A DNA stretch of 32,823 nucleotides from Alphaproteobacteria bacterium (GTDB taxonomy: Bacteria; Pseudomonadota; Alphaproteobacteria; Micropepsales; Micropepsaceae). The translations under genes were made by a program, and so were the position numbers. Below are positions 14,869 through 21,425 of this stretch, piece after piece. The DNA is taken from positions 1 to 32,823 of the forward strand of contig JAHFQC010000062.1 in NCBI GenBank assembly GCA_023259375.1, written 5' to 3'. The first letter of the stretch is position 1. Every line of letters begins with the position of its first letter. The notes beneath the pieces were generated by a model. That model was not told the DNA's origin and did no database searches. It worked only from the letters and a program-made list of their open reading frames with translations.

Positions 14869-15354
14869 ATGCAGATTACTTCCGCCCGGCGGCCGCTCAG
14901 CCGCCGCGTTGCGCCTGTGCGCCTGTCGTCGCTCGGGCCCGACGAGTTCGAAGGCTATGCCTCACTGTTCGGTGTGCCTGACGGCGCCGGCGACATCGTG
15001 ATGCCGGGTGCCTTTGCCGCCACGTTGCGCCGCCGCCCGCCAGCGCGGGTTCGTATGCTTTACCAGCACACCGCCACCGAGCCGCTCGGCGTCTGGCGGG
15101 ACATTCGCGAAGACGCGCGCGGCCTCTATGTCCGCGGCCGTCTGGTGCTCGACGTGCAGCGCGCCCGCGAAGTGCGCGCCCTGTTCGCCGATGGCGCCCT
15201 CGACGGTTTGTCCATCGGCTTTCGCACCGTGCGCGCCAAGAAATCCGGCACCAACCGCCTGCTCACTGAAATCGAGCTTTGGGAAATTTCGGTCGTGACC
15301 TTCCCGCTGCTCGCCGGTTCTTCGGTCACGGCCGTGGGCACCGCAGCCCGCTAG
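14869..15354 (+). CDS. HK97-family prohead protease (GTA gp4)
   Basis: A 161-residue serine protease that cleaves the capsid N-terminal scaffold during head maturation. Hallmarks are FEGYASLFGVPDGAGDIVMPGAF, the catalytic His H67 in RMLYQHTATEPLG and the catalytic Ser S115 in DGLSIGFR, then the conserved EIELWEISVVTFPLL. ATG 14869 follows the previous stop by 10 bases and is 9 bases upstream-coupled to the capsid gene in the usual protease-capsid order. Confidence 0.95.
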   Translation: MQITSARRPLSRRVAPVRLSSLGPDEFEGYASLFGVPDGAGDIVMPGAFAATLRRRPPARVRMLYQHTATEPLGVWRDIREDARGLYVRGRLVLDVQRAREVRALFADGALDGLSIGFRTVRAKKSGTNRLLTEIELWEISVVTFPLLAGSSVTAVGTAAR

Positions 15355-15363
15355 GAGACCCTC

Positions 15364-16593
15364 ATGGACCTCGAAACCAAGGCCATCACCCCCGACATCA
15401 AGAATGCGTTCGATGACTTTCTCTCCGCCTTCGAAGCCTTCAAACAGGCCAATGACGAGCGGCTCGCCGAACTCGAAACCCGGTCCGCCGACATCGTCAC
15501 CGAAGAAAAGGTCGATCGCATCAACCGCGCCCTCGACGAACACAAGCGCGTGCTCGATGACTTGACGCTGGCAGCCGCCCGTCCCGCGGTCGGCACCGAG
15601 AAGAAAGCCATGCCGCAAGCGCACGAGCAGAAAGCCGCGTTCGAACGCTATGTCCGCGCCGGCGACGCCTCCGGCCTCATCGAAATGAAGGCGATGAGCG
15701 CCAATTCCAATCCCGATGGCGGCTACACCGTGCCGCTCGAGATCGAACAGACCATCGATCGCGTCCTTGCCAAGATGTCGCCGATGCGCGCCATCGCCAG
15801 CGTGCGTGCGATCGGCGGGAATATCTATCGCAAGCCCATCGCCACCGCCGGGGCCGCGTCGGGCTGGCTCGCCACCGAAACCACCGCGATTGCGACGCCG
15901 ACCAACACGCCGACCCTGGCGGCGATCGATTTCCCGACCATGGAACTCTACACCATGCCGGCCGCGACCCAGACGCTGCTCGACGACAGCCAGGTCGATC
16001 TCGAATCCTGGCTCGCCGAGGAAGTGCAGACCGTGTTCGCCGAGCAGGAAGGCGCCGCCTTCGTCTCCGGCAACGGCACCTCGGCGCCAAAGGGTTTCCT
16101 TACCGAGACCAAGGTCGCCGATGCGTCGTGGACGTGGGGCAATCTCGGCTACATCGCCACCGGCACCGATGCGGCGTTCCCGGCGACGACGCCGACCGAC
16201 GTGCTGATCACGCTCGCCTATGCGCCCAAGCAAGGCTATCGCGCCAATGCGAACTGGGTGATGAACCGTAAGACCGAAAGCGTAATCCGCAAGTTCAAGG
16301 ACGCGCAGAACAACTACATCTGGCAGCCGGGTGCCGCCGCGGGCCAGCCGCCGACGCTGCTCGGTTATCCGGTCGCCGAAGCCGAGGACATGCCCGACAT
16401 CGCCTCGACCGCTTATGCCCTCGCGTTCGGCGATTTCCGCCGCGGCTATCTCATTGTCGATCGCATCGGCGTCAAGGTGCTGCGCGATCCCTATTCCGCC
16501 AAGCCGTATGTGCTGTTCTACACCACCAAGCGCGTCGGCGGCGGGGTGCAGAATTTCGAAGCCATCAAGCTTTTGAAGTTCGCGGTGTCGTAA
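15364..16593 (+). CDS. HK97-fold major capsid protein (GTA gp5)
   Basis: A 409-residue capsid subunit. Residues 1 to about 110 form the helical delta/scaffold domain (IKNAFDDFLSAFEAFKQAND, VDRINRALDEHKRVLDDL), expected to be removed by the upstream protease near MKAMSANSNPDGGY. The HK97 core follows with GGYTVPLEIEQTI, the E-loop/spine segments, MELYTMPAATQTLLDDS, EQEGAAFVSGNGTSAPKGFL and the P-domain end DFRRGYLIVDRIGVKVLRDPY. AGGAG lies before ATG 15364. Confidence 0.97.
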   Translation: MDLETKAITPDIKNAFDDFLSAFEAFKQANDERLAELETRSADIVTEEKVDRINRALDEHKRVLDDLTLAAARPAVGTEKKAMPQAHEQKAAFERYVRAGDASGLIEMKAMSANSNPDGGYTVPLEIEQTIDRVLAKMSPMRAIASVRAIGGNIYRKPIATAGAASGWLATETTAIATPTNTPTLAAIDFPTMELYTMPAATQTLLDDSQVDLESWLAEEVQTVFAEQEGAAFVSGNGTSAPKGFLTETKVADASWTWGNLGYIATGTDAAFPATTPTDVLITLAYAPKQGYRANANWVMNRKTESVIRKFKDAQNNYIWQPGAAAGQPPTLLGYPVAEAEDMPDIASTAYALAFGDFRRGYLIVDRIGVKVLRDPYSAKPYVLFYTTKRVGGGVQNFEAIKLLKFAVS

Positions 16594-16598
16594 CTGGT

Positions 16599-16645
16599 TG
16601 TCATCCCCGGCTGGCGCTTGTTCGGCCGGGGATGACACGTTTTTT
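16599..16645 (+). terminator. hairpin plus T6 after the capsid gene, terminator- or attenuator-like
   Basis: TGTCATCCCCGGC and GCCGGGGATGACA form a perfect 13-base stem around a 13-base loop, followed by CG and T6 (16640-16645). The arms belong to the chromosomal repeat family, so the terminator shape may be incidental. It lies within the structural operon directly after capsid, where partial termination would raise capsid relative to tail transcripts. The T tract begins 2 bases after the stem. Confidence 0.5.
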
Positions 16646-16657
16646 GGGAATGGAAAG

Positions 16658-17206
16658 ATGTCTCTCCAACTCCTCGCGCCTCCCGCAGCAGAGCCGGTCA
16701 CGCTCACCGAAGCCAAGGCGCATCTGAAAATCGATACGTCCGACGAGGATGCGCTGGTGACGACGCTCATCACCGCCGCGCGGGCGCGGGCCGAATGGCA
16801 TACCGGCCGCGCTTTCGTCACCCAGCGCTGGTGTCTGCGCCTCGACGCGTGGCCGCATGACAATGTCGTCGCGATTCCGCTGCCGCCGCTTATCAGTGTC
16901 GAAGAAATCGCCGTGATCGACGCCAGCGGCATTCGTACCGTGCTCACCACCACCGCGTATCGCATCGATGCCGCATCCGTGCCCGGCCGCGTGATCTTCG
17001 CGCATCGTCCTTCGTCGCTCCGCGGCCGCGATTGTGTGGAGATCTCGTTCACCGCCGGCTACGGCGATGCCGCGGCCGTGCCGGTGCCGGTCAAAGAAGC
17101 GGTCCTCGAAATTGTCGCCGATCTGCATAGCCATCGCGGCGACGACGATCCCGTCGGCGTTTCCGGTCAAGCGCTCCTGGCGCCGTACCGGGTGTTCAAA
17201 CTGTAG
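16658..17206 (+). CDS. head-tail connector protein (GTA gp6, phage gp6-like)
   Basis: A 182-residue connector of the phage gp6/phiE125 gp8 type that forms the ring below the portal. Signatures are PVTLTEAKAHLKIDTSDEDALVTTLITAARARAEWHTGRAF at the N-terminus, WPHDNVVAIPLPPLISVEEIAVID and ISFTAGYGDAAAVPVPVKEAVLEIVADLH. ATG 16658 with GGAAAG upstream is chosen because the earlier frame lies in the hairpin repeat. Confidence 0.92.
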   Translation: MSLQLLAPPAAEPVTLTEAKAHLKIDTSDEDALVTTLITAARARAEWHTGRAFVTQRWCLRLDAWPHDNVVAIPLPPLISVEEIAVIDASGIRTVLTTTAYRIDAASVPGRVIFAHRPSSLRGRDCVEISFTAGYGDAAAVPVPVKEAVLEIVADLHSHRGDDDPVGVSGQALLAPYRVFKL

Positions 17207-17212
17207 CCCCAT

Positions 17213-17245
17213 CGTCATCGCCGGGCGTTCGACCCGGCCATGACG
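17213..17245. repeat. compact CGTCAT(C)GCCGGG...CCCGGCCATGACG hairpin
   Basis: A 33-base single unit of the chromosomal palindrome family in the gap between gp6 and gp7. No T tract follows. Confidence 0.75.
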
Positions 17246-17262
17246 AACGGAAGAAAGTCAAA

Positions 17263-17577
17263 ATGCTCGCAAACCTCAACTACCGCGCGGCATTGCTGTC
17301 GCGTGTTCTCACGCCCGATGGCGGTGGCGGCTTTACGGAAAGCTGGCAGACCGTCGGTCAGGCGTGGGTGAAGATCACGCCGCTCGGCGCGGACGAAAAA
17401 TTCGGCCCCGATGCATGCGAGACCCGCATCCGTCATCGCCTCGTCACCCGTGCCCGCGACGACATTGTCGACGGCATGCGTCTCGCGGTCGGCGAGCGCA
17501 CCTTCGCGATCCACGCCGTGCTCGGTCGTGATGCTACCGACGCCTATCTGACATTGATGTGCGAGGAGCTGCCATGA
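17263..17577 (+). CDS. head-tail adaptor/head closure protein (GTA gp7)
   Basis: A 104-residue small beta protein of the phage head-closure family (SPP1 gp16/HK97 gp7-like). It has the N-terminal DGGGGFTESWQTVGQAWVKITPL and the later GMRLAVGERTFAIHAVLGRD. It sits in the conserved order after gp6 and overlaps gp8 by ATGA. Confidence 0.85.
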   Translation: MLANLNYRAALLSRVLTPDGGGGFTESWQTVGQAWVKITPLGADEKFGPDACETRIRHRLVTRARDDIVDGMRLAVGERTFAIHAVLGRDATDAYLTLMCEELP

Positions 17578-17978
17578 CCGCCGCCTCCTGGGCTTTGCAG
17601 AAAGCCGTCTACGCCGCGCTCACGGCCGATGCTGCGCTGACGGCGTTGTGCGGCGGGCGCGTGTTCGATGCCGTGCCGAAGAATGCCGTCTTTCCTTATG
17701 TCGTGATCGGCGAGGCGGAAGAGCGCGACGGCGGCGGCATCGTCACCCACGCGCTGACGCTGCATTTGTGGTCGCGCGCCAATGGCGCCCGCGAGATCAA
17801 GCAGATCGCCAATGCGGTCCGCGCCTGTCTCGACGGCGCACATCTGACGCTCGACGGCCATGTCCTGATCGATCTCGCCTTCGCATCGACCGATTACGTC
17901 CGCCAATCCGATGGTGAAACTTGGCGCGGAAGTCTGCGCTTCCGGGCCGTCACCGAACCTCAAGGAGCTCTCCCATGA
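17574..17978 (+). CDS. DUF3168 tail-completion/tail terminator protein (GTA gp8)
   Basis: A 134-residue DUF3168 protein with ALQKAVYAALTADAALTALCGGRVFDAVP at the N-terminus, FPYVVIGEAEERD, LTLHLWSRANGAREIKQIANAVRACLD and the terminal RGSLRFRAVTEP, all typical. Structural work on GTA and lambda-like phages places this family at the tail terminator. ATG 17574 overlaps the stop of gp7, and its own end overlaps gp9 by ATGA. Confidence 0.9.
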   Translation: MTAASWALQKAVYAALTADAALTALCGGRVFDAVPKNAVFPYVVIGEAEERDGGGIVTHALTLHLWSRANGAREIKQIANAVRACLDGAHLTLDGHVLIDLAFASTDYVRQSDGETWRGSLRFRAVTEPQGALP

Positions 17979-18388
17979 CCGCACAACGCGGCAAAGATCT
18001 GTTGATCAAGATCGGCGACGGTGGCTCGCCGGAAACATACACCACGGTCGCCGGTCTCAAAGCGACGGGTCTTGCCTTCAACGCCACCACCATCGACATC
18101 ACCAATGCGGATTCCACCGACATGTGGCGCGAGCTGCTGAATGCCGGCGTCAAATCGGCGACTGTCACCGGCTCCGGCGTGTTTCGCGACCAGACCTCCG
18201 ATGCCACGCTGCGCAGCGTCATCTTCGCCCAGACGCTCGCCAACTGGCAGATCGTGATCCCGAGCTTCGGCATCGTCTCCGGCCCGTTCAAGCTGACGCA
18301 GCTGCATTACGAAGGACCCTATGACGGCGAGGTGAAGATCACCCTCTCGCTCGCTTCCGCCGGTGCGCTGTCGTTCGCAGCGATTTAG
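17975..18388 (+). CDS. major tail tube protein (GTA gp9, TP901-1 type)
   Basis: A 137-residue tail tube subunit of the TP901-1 major tail family. Supporting features are GKDLLIKIGDGGSPETYTTVAGL, ATTIDITNADSTDMWRELL and the repeated beta strands ending FKLTQLHYEGPYDGEVKITLSLASAG. The gene starts inside the gp8 stop, with AAGGAG upstream. Confidence 0.94.
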   Translation: MTAQRGKDLLIKIGDGGSPETYTTVAGLKATGLAFNATTIDITNADSTDMWRELLNAGVKSATVTGSGVFRDQTSDATLRSVIFAQTLANWQIVIPSFGIVSGPFKLTQLHYEGPYDGEVKITLSLASAGALSFAAI

Positions 18389-18426
18389 GAGCCAGGTTCG
18401 GGACGTCGCACCATTTTCCCTCCGTT

Positions 18427-18485
18427 CGTCATGGCCGGGTCATGGCTATGCGAGCGGCTGCGCTGCGGCAAGCCCGGCCATGACG
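18427..18485. repeat. CGTCATGGCCGGG...CCCGGCCATGACG repeat between gp9 and gp10
   Basis: A 59-base dyad of the chromosomal palindrome family with a GCGGCTGCGCTGC loop. The gp10 ribosome-binding site (AAAAGAGGA) lies just after it. Confidence 0.8.
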
Positions 18486-18518
18486 CTGTGGGGACGGTTT
18501 ATTAAAAGAGGATTTCCC

Positions 18519-18866
18519 ATGCCCAATGCCATTCGCGGCGAAGCGGCGCTCGAGGTCGGCGGCAAAACCTATCGCTTGCTGCTCACTCTCGGCGCGCTCG
18601 CCGAAATCGAGGACGGTCTCGGCCTCACCAATCTCGTCGAGGTCGGGCCGCGCCTCAAACGCGCCCGTGCTGCCGATCTCGCCATCGTCGCCGCGGCGCT
18701 GCTCCATGGCGGCGGTCACGATCTGACGCCCCCCGATGTGCTCGCACTGCCGTGCGATCTCGGCGCGCTGGTCGCGGCCGTCGCGCAAGCGTTCGACCGT
18801 GCCGGGATCACCGGCGAGGGCAGTGGACGCCCTTTCGCTGGGACACTCTCCTCGCCGTCGGGCTAG
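18519..18866 (+). CDS. GTA gp10, tail assembly chaperone
   Basis: A 115-residue GTA-family protein (Phage_TAC_11 type) with GEAALEVGGKTYRLLLTLGALAEIEDGLGLTNLVEVGPRL, then AADLAIVAAALLHGGGH and LVAAVAQAFDRAGI. Tail assembly chaperones coat the tape measure protein during tail assembly. ATG 18519 follows AAAAGAGGA. The last ten codons after SGRPF overlap the -1 frame that encodes gp10.1, and a slippery heptamer sits exactly there, so this product is probably the unshifted member of a G/GT-type pair. Confidence 0.88.
   Translation: MPNAIRGEAALEVGGKTYRLLLTLGALAEIEDGLGLTNLVEVGPRLKRARAADLAIVAAALLHGGGHDLTPPDVLALPCDLGALVAAVAQAFDRAGITGEGSGRPFAGTLSSPSG
18830..18836 (+). promoter_or_regulatory. C CCT TTC slippery heptamer, candidate programmed -1 frameshift site
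   Basis: In the gp10 frame the codons read C CCT TTC GCT, matching the canonical X XXY YYZ form (X=C, Y=T, Z=C). Slippage by one base gives CCC TTT CGC TGG GAC, which enters the gp10.1 frame immediately before its conserved start. The gp10 stop is 28 bases downstream. A 3' stimulatory structure is not obvious by eye. Confidence 0.65.
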
Positions 18867-19000
18867 GCCGTCTCAAACTGACGCCGTCCGTGTTCTGGTC
18901 GCTGTCACTGGCCGAGTGGCGCGCGCTCTTGCAGCCGCTTGCCGCGCCGGCGCTCGACCGCAGCGGTCTTCAAACCCTGATGCACTTATTTCCGGATTGA
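18830..19000 (+). CDS. GTA gp10.1 tail assembly chaperone frame, probably made as a gp10-gp10.1 fusion
   Basis: The frame reads RWDTLLAVGLGRLKLTPSVF then WSLSLAEWRALLQPL and ends LQTLMHLFPD, the full signature of the small GTA protein encoded between gp10 and the tape measure (rcc01693-like, Phage_TAC_6). No ATG, GTG or TTG lies near the conserved start. The only in-frame candidate, GTG 18752, would add a 23-residue Arg-rich leader that is just the gp10 sequence read out of frame. A -1 shift at 18830-18836 instead yields a 160-residue gp10-gp10.1 fusion. A one-base insertion at about 18838 after GTG 18823 is an alternative explanation. Confidence 0.75.
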   Translation, partial: PFRWDTLLAVGLGRLKLTPSVFWSLSLAEWRALLQPLAAPALDRSGLQTLMHLFPD

Positions 19001-19003
19001 CCC

Positions 19004-19510
19004 ATGACCAATGAAACTCTCGACAGTGCCGGCAAGGCGCTGGCCGATTTCGCCTCCGGTCCCGTTGCCAGCGCGGCGGACAGCATCGAACAAACCTTGG
19101 ATCGCACCTTCTCCGCGATGGGGAACGCCATCGCCCGCTTTGTCGTCAACGGCAAAGGTTCGATCGACGCCTTCGTGTCGTCGGTGGTGTCGTCGCTCGA
19201 TCGCCTGGCGGTGAAAGACTACGTGCTCGCGCCGCTCGAAGGCGTGATCGGCGGCGTCGTTCAGTCGATCCTGCCGGTCGGCGGCGCCCGCGCCGAAGGC
19301 GGACCGGTCGATGCCGGAAAATCCTATCTCGTCGGCGAGAACGGGCCGGAGACCTTCGTGCCGTCGGCGAGCGGCACCATCGTGCCCAATGCGCGCCCAT
19401 CGATCACCCTCAATGTGCAGGCGCGCGACGCATCGAGCTTCCTCAAATCCGAAACCCAGCTCGCCGCCATGCTGTCGCGGGCCTTGGCGCGCGGGCAACG
19501 CAATTTGTGA
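19004..19510 (+). CDS. short tail tape measure protein (GTA gp11)
   Basis: A 168-residue protein starting at ATG 19004. Helical N-terminal part (SAADSIEQTLDRTFSAMGNAI, IDAFVSSVVSSLDRLAVKDYVL) and the tape-measure C-terminal signature ARAEGGPVDAGKSYLVGENGPETFVPSASGTIVPN. GTA tape measures are short (about 220 residues in Rhodobacter); this one is shorter still, predicting a very short tail. It directly follows the chaperone frames, as in tailed phages. Confidence 0.9.
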   Translation: MTNETLDSAGKALADFASGPVASAADSIEQTLDRTFSAMGNAIARFVVNGKGSIDAFVSSVVSSLDRLAVKDYVLAPLEGVIGGVVQSILPVGGARAEGGPVDAGKSYLVGENGPETFVPSASGTIVPNARPSITLNVQARDASSFLKSETQLAAMLSRALARGQRNL

Positions 19511-19527
19511 CATGGGGACTCTGTGAC

Positions 19528-20151
19528 ATGGCTTTCCACGAAATCCGCTTTCCCACCACCATCGCGTTCCATTCGACAGGCGGGCCCGAGCGCAAGACGG
19601 AGATCGTCACCCTCGGCTCCGGCTTCGAGGAGCGCAACGGCGTCTGGATGAATTCGCGCCGCCGCTACGACGTCGGTTACGGCGTCAAGACGCTGGATGA
19701 CATTCACGCTGTGATCGCTTTCTTCGAAGCCCGCGCCGGGCGGCTCTACGGCTTCCGCTTCAAGGATTTTGCCGACTTCAAATCCTGCGCCCCGCAAACC
19801 GCGACGACGCCGCGCGATCAAGCCCTCGGAACCGGCGACGGCAGCACCAAAAACTTCGCACTGAAGAAAACCTACGCCTCCGGCCCGACGAGTTGGTCGC
19901 GCGCTATTGCGAAACCGGTCGCGGGCACGGTGCGAGTCGCGGTCGGCGGGGTCGAAACCTCGGCCTTCAGTCTCGATACCGTCACCGGCGTCGTGACCCT
20001 GACCTCGGCGCCCGCCAGCGGTGCCGCCGTCACGGCCGGTTTCGAATTCGATGTGCCGGTGCGCTTCGATACCGATGCGCTGGCAATCAATCTCGCCGGG
20101 TTCCGCTCCGGCGAAATCCCGTCCATTCCATTGGTGGAGATCCGGGTATGA
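19528..20151 (+). CDS. DUF2460 distal tail protein (GTA gp12)
   Basis: A 207-residue protein with the DUF2460 hallmarks FHEIRFPTTIAFHSTGGPER, RRRYDVGYGVKTLDDIHAVIAFFEAR, GRLYGFRFKDFADF, GDGSTKNFALKKTY and the terminal SIPLVEIRV. In GTA particles this protein forms the distal tail ring. ATG 19528 is used; an upstream GTG at 19507 overlaps the gp11 end. It overlaps gp13 by ATGA. Confidence 0.94.
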   Translation: MAFHEIRFPTTIAFHSTGGPERKTEIVTLGSGFEERNGVWMNSRRRYDVGYGVKTLDDIHAVIAFFEARAGRLYGFRFKDFADFKSCAPQTATTPRDQALGTGDGSTKNFALKKTYASGPTSWSRAIAKPVAGTVRVAVGGVETSAFSLDTVTGVVTLTSAPASGAAVTAGFEFDVPVRFDTDALAINLAGFRSGEIPSIPLVEIRV

Positions 20152-21005
20152 AAACGCTGCCGCCGGGTTTGCAGACCCATCTCTCCTCCGGCACCACCAC
20201 GCTGTGCTGGTGCTGGAAAATCATCCGCCGCGACGGCACCGTGCTCGGCTTCACCGATCACGATGCGCCGCTCGCCTTCGCGGGCACGACGTTTGCCGCC
20301 GCCACCGGCTTCACCGCCGGTGAAATGAAATCGGCCGCCGACCTGTCGGTCGACAATCTGTCGGTGGTGGGCGCGCTCAACGCCGACAGCCTGAACGAGC
20401 ACGATCTCGCCGCCGGTCTGTTCGACAATGCCGCCATTGAGATCTGGCGCGTCAATTGGGCGGCGCCGGATCAACGCGTCTTGATACGGTCTGGCACATT
20501 GGGTGAGGTCAAGCGCGGCAAGACGGCGTTCGAAGCCGAAGTGCGCGGCTTGACCCAACGCCTGAACCAGCCGGTCGGGCGTGTCTTCAGCCATGTCTGC
20601 GATGCCGTGCTGGGCGATGCGCGTTGCACGGTTGCCGTCACGCCGGTCGCCGGAACGGTGGCCACGGTCAGTGACAATCGCCGCTTCACTGCCTCCACAT
20701 CGTTTGCTGTTGGAGCCGGCGGCAAGCTGACCTTCACCTCCGGCGCCAATGCCGGACGCGCCATGGAGGTCAAACGTCAGACCGGCGCCGCGTTCGAACT
20801 CTGGCAAGTGATGAGCGAGGTGATTGCGGCCGGCGACAGTTTCACCGTCACGCCCGGCTGCGATCACGCTTTCGCCACTTGCAAGACCAAGTTTTCCAAT
20901 GCCGTCAATTTCCGCGGTCATCCTTACATGATCGGCGCCGATGCCGCGTTTGCGGTCGCATCGTCGTCCACCCCGCTCGATGGAGAGAGCCGCTATGGCA
21001 ACTGA
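20148..21005 (+). CDS. DUF2163 tail hub protein (GTA gp13)
   Basis: A 285-residue baseplate hub with TTLCWCWKIIRRDGTVLGFTDHD at the N-terminus, IEIWRVNWAAPDQRVLIRSGTLGEV in the middle and a Cys-bearing C-terminus: C151, C160, C238 and C245 (HVCDAVLGDARC; GCDHAFATCKTKFSNAVNFRGHPYM). A four-Cys set like this fits the iron-sulfur cluster proposed for lambda gpL-type tail tip proteins; cluster binding here is inferred. It overlaps gp14 by 11 bases. Confidence 0.93.
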   Translation: MKTLPPGLQTHLSSGTTTLCWCWKIIRRDGTVLGFTDHDAPLAFAGTTFAAATGFTAGEMKSAADLSVDNLSVVGALNADSLNEHDLAAGLFDNAAIEIWRVNWAAPDQRVLIRSGTLGEVKRGKTAFEAEVRGLTQRLNQPVGRVFSHVCDAVLGDARCTVAVTPVAGTVATVSDNRRFTASTSFAVGAGGKLTFTSGANAGRAMEVKRQTGAAFELWQVMSEVIAAGDSFTVTPGCDHAFATCKTKFSNAVNFRGHPYMIGADAAFAVASSSTPLDGESRYGN

Positions 21006-21414
21006 CATCGTCGCCATCGCCCGTTCCTGGATCGGGACGCCCTATGTTCATCAAGCCTCGGTCAAAGGCGCCGGCTGCGATTGCCTTGGATTGTTGCGCG
21101 GCGTGTGGCGCGAAGTGAACGGCGAGGAGGCGGAAGACATTCCGCCCTATCTGCCCGATTGGAATGCGCCCGGCGGCGAGACCCTTCGCGACGGCCTAGC
21201 GCGCCACCTGTCGTCCATCGCGTTCGCCAACATCGCGCCCGGCGACGTCGTCCTCTTCCGCATGGTGCCGCGCGCCAGTGCCCGCCATTGCGCCATCGTC
21301 GCCGACAAGGACGGCGTCCTCACGCTTATCCACGCCCGTCAGAACAAGCGTGTCGGGGAAGAACCGCTGTCGCCGTTCTGGCGCCGGAAACTCGCATACG
21401 CCTTCCGCCTGTAA
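20995..21414 (+). CDS. NlpC/P60 cell-wall peptidase (GTA gp14)
   Basis: A 139-residue NlpC/P60 peptidase that sits in the baseplate and opens recipient peptidoglycan. The catalytic Cys is C30 in CDCLGLLRGV (after WIGTPYVHQASVKGAG), the GDVVLF strand is at 83-88 and the catalytic His is H98 in ARHCAIV. The length matches GTA gp14. It starts inside the end of gp13. Confidence 0.95.
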   Translation: MATDIVAIARSWIGTPYVHQASVKGAGCDCLGLLRGVWREVNGEEAEDIPPYLPDWNAPGGETLRDGLARHLSSIAFANIAPGDVVLFRMVPRASARHCAIVADKDGVLTLIHARQNKRVGEEPLSPFWRRKLAYAFRL

Positions 21415-21425
21415 AGGATCCTCGC

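Noticed and set aside
14962..17052. Very long minus-strand open frame (about 700 codons) opposite protease, capsid and gp6
   Set aside because: It is the reverse-frame shadow of high-GC genes with strong third-position bias; the protein is Arg/Gly/His-rich with no domain, and the sense genes are certain.
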